Made by a program: the position numbers and the translations under genes. The notes beneath the pieces are model-generated. The model saw nothing but the letters and a program-made list of their open reading frames with translations, was not told the origin of the DNA and did not search any database. From assembly GCA_027315385.1 (NCBI GenBank), contig DAHUYD010000150.1:1-33527 (forward strand): 33,527 nt of DNA, written 5' to 3'. This stretch comes from Acidobacterium sp. (GTDB lineage Bacteria; Acidobacteriota; Terriglobia; Terriglobales; Acidobacteriaceae). Positions 31,781 to 33,527 of this stretch are shown here, one piece after another (within the stretch, counting starts at the first letter, position 1; every line of letters begins with the position of its first letter).

Positions 31781-32395
31781 ATGCTCACGTCCGTCGGCGA
31801 TCTGCTCTTTGGCCAGACCAGAGGGCGGGTCCTGGCGCTTCTGTATGGTGCGCCCGACGAGACCCCCTTCGTTCGTCAAATCGCCCGCCAGGTGGAGACC
31901 AGCGTGGGGACCGTGCAGCGGGAGCTTAACTTGCTTGCCGATGCAGGCCTGATCAAGCGCTCCACAGTTGGTAATCAGGTGTTTTACCAGGCCAACCAGG
32001 AGCACCCGGAATATCCGGAACTACGGGCCCTGCTGGCAAAGACCACAGGCGTCTTTCAAATGCTCAAGACGGCGCTTGCGCCGCTCTCGTCGCGCATCAA
32101 TCTTGCTTTTGTCTATGGTTCGGTTGCCCGCGGCGAGGAGAGGGCAACGAGCGATATCGACCTGATGGTGATCGGAGCGGTCTCGCTTGACGATGTGCTC
32201 GACGCGGTTGGCCCTGTCGAAAAGCAGTTAAGCCGACCTGTAAATCCAACTATTTACTCCCTTGAGGATCTGAAGGCGCGGCTTCACGCAGGCAACCACT
32301 TTCTGCAATCATTGCAGAAGAGCAAGAAGGTCTTCCTGATCGGCGACGAGGATGAGTTTAGAAAAGCTGGTACAACTCGGGTGGTACAAGGCTGA
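31781..32395 (+). CDS. wHTH-nucleotidyltransferase protein (MNT antitoxin-like)
   Basis: A protein of 204 residues from ATG 31781 (GAGA a few bases upstream; ATG 31772 is in frame but lies inside an operator, and the frame from 31721 runs through the promoter). Residues 8-72 form a winged helix (LLFGQTRGRVLALLYGAPDE, VRQIARQVETSVGTVQRELN). Residues 105-135 carry the minimal nucleotidyltransferase motif GSVARGEERATSDIDLMV, that is GS-N10-DxD with D125 and D127. In MntA/HepT systems the nucleotidyltransferase AMPylates and silences the HEPN toxin. Here the next gene, overlapping by 44 nt, is a HEPN gene ruined by frameshifts. The wHTH fusion suggests self-repression through the twin palindromes. 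The catalytic residues look intact. Confidence 0.85.
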   Translation: MLTSVGDLLFGQTRGRVLALLYGAPDETPFVRQIARQVETSVGTVQRELNLLADAGLIKRSTVGNQVFYQANQEHPEYPELRALLAKTTGVFQMLKTALAPLSSRINLAFVYGSVARGEERATSDIDLMVIGAVSLDDVLDAVGPVEKQLSRPVNPTIYSLEDLKARLHAGNHFLQSLQKSKKVFLIGDEDEFRKAGTTRVVQG

Positions 32396-32816
32396 GTCCA
32401 GCAGCCCCAAGGAGATTGCCGATCTCTTCAGCATCGTGAACGCTCGCAGGCGGACTCCAGGGTGGAAGGCAACTCCGACGATCTGCGCTTCCAGGCCGCT
32501 TACAATGGCATCCTCACGCTCGCCAACATTGCTCTCCGGGCCAGCGGTTTTCGCGTCTCTCTCGGCCAGGGCCATCACCAGCGCGTGATCGAGAGCCTCG
32601 AACATACGCTGATAACGCAGGATGCCACCGCGCGCGAGAAATGGGTGCGCAAGATCGCAAAAAAGAAATACCACGAGCTACGACCTGGCCGGCGGCATCT
32701 CGCCCACCGAACTCGCCCAGGTCACGAAAGATCTGACCGCCTTGCGGGAGCAGGTAAAGGCCTGGTTGAAAGACGCCCATCCAGAATTTCATCACGACGA
32801 TTCACACCAAAGTTGA
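32352..32816 (+). pseudogene. HEPN-domain gene broken by two frameshifts
   Basis: Reading across three frame segments rebuilds one HEPN-type protein of about 154 residues. Segment 1 (from ATG 32352): MSLEKLVQLGWYKAE to IVNAR. Near 32448 one base is missing, moving to the next segment, ADSRVEGNSDDLRFQAAYNG, ALRASGFRVSLGQGHHQRVI to KWVRKIAK. In an A6 run near 32660-32665 one base is extra, returning to the first frame: NTTSYDLAGGISPTELAQVT to HHDDSHQS, TGA 32814. The R-x-GQGHH stretch matches the HEPN active-site area. The first shift cuts the product before the catalytic region, so no toxin is expected unless the sequence has errors. It overlaps the nucleotidyltransferase gene, the usual MNT-HEPN layout. 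Confidence 0.78.
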
Positions 32817-32969
32817 GCTATGCCTCGGGTCCGCATCGTCTGCGTTTGAATTTGCAGTCCGAAGAGTGACGGGTGAAGACGAACGAATCCATGAGGGCCT
32901 CCCACTTCAGCCGGAGTTTTGCTCGAACGCTGAAATGGGTCAAAAAAATCGGGAGGCTTTTTGTCGCTG

Positions 32970-32987
32970 GTACAAAATGGGTACAAA
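32970..32987 (+). repeat. Left GTACAAA box pair
   Basis: GTACAAA at 32970-32976 and 32981-32987, separated by 4 nt (11-bp period). The same arrangement, same strand, occurs at 33175-33192 on the other side of the tmRNA-like core. Confidence 0.6.
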
Positions 32988-33009
32988 GCGGTCACAAAAA
33001 CGACCCGAT

Positions 33010-33033
33010 TTTCAGGCTCTGTTTCAGGCTCTG
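33010..33033 (+). repeat. 12-bp tandem direct repeat
   Basis: TTTCAGGCTCTG occurs twice back to back (33010-33021, 33022-33033). It lies between the left box pair and the tmRNA-like core. Function unknown; a replication-slippage duplication is the simplest explanation. Confidence 0.6.
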
Positions 33034-33067
33034 ATTGGTAAGTGCAAGAAACTAAAACGCTTAATTA

Positions 33068-33088
33068 TGGTGGAGGCGGCGGGAGTCG
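33068..33088 (-). other. tmRNA 3'-end fragment, attachment-site core
   Basis: On the minus strand the last 21 nt, ending CCCGCCGCCTCCACCA, equal the T-loop, T-stem 3' strand, acceptor strand and CCA of a typical bacterial tmRNA. Sequence further 5' no longer fits a T-stem and there is no tmRNA body, so this is only a 3' fragment. On the plus strand GGAGTC (33082-33087), GGTTG, GACTCC (33093-33098) makes an inverted repeat across its edge, as expected for a tyrosine-recombinase core. tmRNA genes are common integration targets for islands and phages. Confidence 0.6.
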
Positions 33089-33174
33089 GTTGGACTCCAC
33101 TCTTTCAAACCACGTAACTTGCTGATTCTACGAATGTCAAATCAGTAAGAATTGGCATGATTGTCAAGTCTTGC

Positions 33175-33192
33175 GTACAAATCACGTACAAA
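33175..33192 (+). repeat. Right GTACAAA box pair
   Basis: GTACAAA at 33175-33181 and 33186-33192, again with a 4-nt spacer and 11-bp period. The midpoint between this pair and the left pair is 33081, about 3 bp from the centre of the tmRNA-like core. Confidence 0.6.
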
Positions 33193-33275
33193 ATGCCCAA
33201 AAATTTACGCAAAACCGCCGGCCACCACTCTCACAATTCAGGTTCATTGTTCAAGCACTCTGAAGTCTACCACCT

Positions 33276-33527
33276 TTATACATGATGAGCAGCAGCGTCT
33301 GATGGCGCAGGGTATCCGAGGTCGAGCCGTCGAATAGGTCGCGATAACCCATCGGCGGAATGGCCCAATACCGCAATCAGCTGTGCCATCGCTCGCTTCC
33401 GCCATCGGTGCATGCTTGAGAAGCCAAGCGGGGGTCCCGGCGCGCCATGGAGAACAAGCAAGTCAGAATCCAGGGGCGTGGTATCATGCTCTTCAGGCCC
33501 CACGAGCGATGAGCCGGAGTTGATCCC
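33276..33527 (-). other. Unassigned open frame at the right edge
   Basis: A minus-strand frame is open from the window edge to TAA at 33276-33278 (83 codons visible). It contains FSSMHRWRKRAMAQLIAVLG and IRRLDLGYPAPSDAA. I recognise no family, and the codon third positions are not clearly GC-biased, so it may be a gene remnant or chance. It could be the end of a gene that begins beyond the window. Confidence 0.2.

Larger units (their letters stand above)
32817..33527. other. AT-richer segment without clear genes, holding attachment-like repeats
   Basis: No ORF here has a recognisable domain. The AT content is higher than elsewhere, especially 32940-33260. It contains the tmRNA-3'-end core, two pairs of GTACAAA boxes and a 12-bp tandem repeat, all described separately. 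ORFs such as 32866-33117 run straight through these repeats and are unlikely to be real. Confidence 0.5.

Noticed and set aside
32655-32672. A AAA AAG heptamer in the HEPN gene as a programmed frameshift site
   Set aside because: The heptamer is in the correct register for a -1 shift, but restoring the HEPN protein needs +1 (or -2). A -1 shift leads to an unrelated frame, so mutation is the simpler explanation.
33060-33110. A tRNA or complete tmRNA gene
   Set aside because: Only the 3' 21 nt match; there is no paired 5' acceptor strand, T-stem 5' half or tmRNA body next to it.

Overview
The window is GC-rich chromosomal DNA of a heterotrophic soil-type bacterium, most likely an Acidobacteriota (Terriglobia/Acidobacteriaceae-like). 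The pointers are an ADOP/MacB-type ABC permease tail at the left edge, a giant secreted NHL-plus-Ig repeat protein with a C-terminal membrane hairpin, an Oar-like TonB-dependent receptor with an N-terminal carboxypeptidase-regulatory domain, and a high density of secreted glycan-active enzymes. This taxonomic call is an inference from gene families, not from a marker gene. No rRNA, complete tRNA or CRISPR array was seen.

Layout. 1-410: 3' end of an ABC permease. 729-5536 (minus): NHL/Ig-repeat surface protein followed by a small outer-membrane beta-barrel. 6021-14517: a sugar-catabolism block made of two divergent arms. The minus arm is a GH36-type alpha-galactosidase/alpha-N-acetylgalactosaminidase, a DeoR/AgaR-like regulator and an Amidohydro_2 hydrolase. 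The plus arm is a PfkB kinase, an APC-family permease and the SIS-domain isomerase/deaminase AgaS. 14827-18333: a TonB-dependent receptor. 18574-21804 (minus): a parallel beta-helix protein and a Tat-exported TIM-barrel-like protein. 22326-23792: a DHA2 drug-efflux-type MFS transporter. 24049-28520: an AtuA-like two-gene unit, a divergent LysR regulator and a secreted type-B carboxylesterase. 28634-31321: a GH3 beta-glucosidase cut by an in-frame amber codon. 31437-33527: a decayed accessory segment with a metallophosphoesterase remnant, an MNT/HEPN toxin-antitoxin-like pair whose HEPN gene is broken by two frameshifts, and a phage-attachment-like site carrying the 3' end of a tmRNA gene.

How the genes may work together. 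GH36, PfkB, AgaS and the AgaR-like DeoR protein, together with the TonB receptor, resemble a galactose/N-acetylgalactosamine acquisition and catabolism system. Three of its promoters (GH36, agaS, TonB receptor) share a two-part element, CTCGTA plus C-A/T-AAMCGAA-like, close to or overlapping the predicted promoter, which suggests one DeoR-controlled regulon. Separately, the AtuA operon and the esterase share an unusual promoter layout (TTGTAC, 19 nt, TATAYT) on both sides of the LysR gene, suggesting a second small regulon.

The most unusual items are: (i) the tmRNA-3'-end core with a 6-bp inverted repeat, flanked almost symmetrically by pairs of GTACAAA boxes spaced 11 bp; (ii) twin 17-bp palindromes over the promoter of the wHTH-nucleotidyltransferase gene; (iii) a 13-codon leader ORF whose stop overlaps an apparent CTG start of the permease; (iv) the amber-split GH3 gene. 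All positions come from manual reading; no database search was run.
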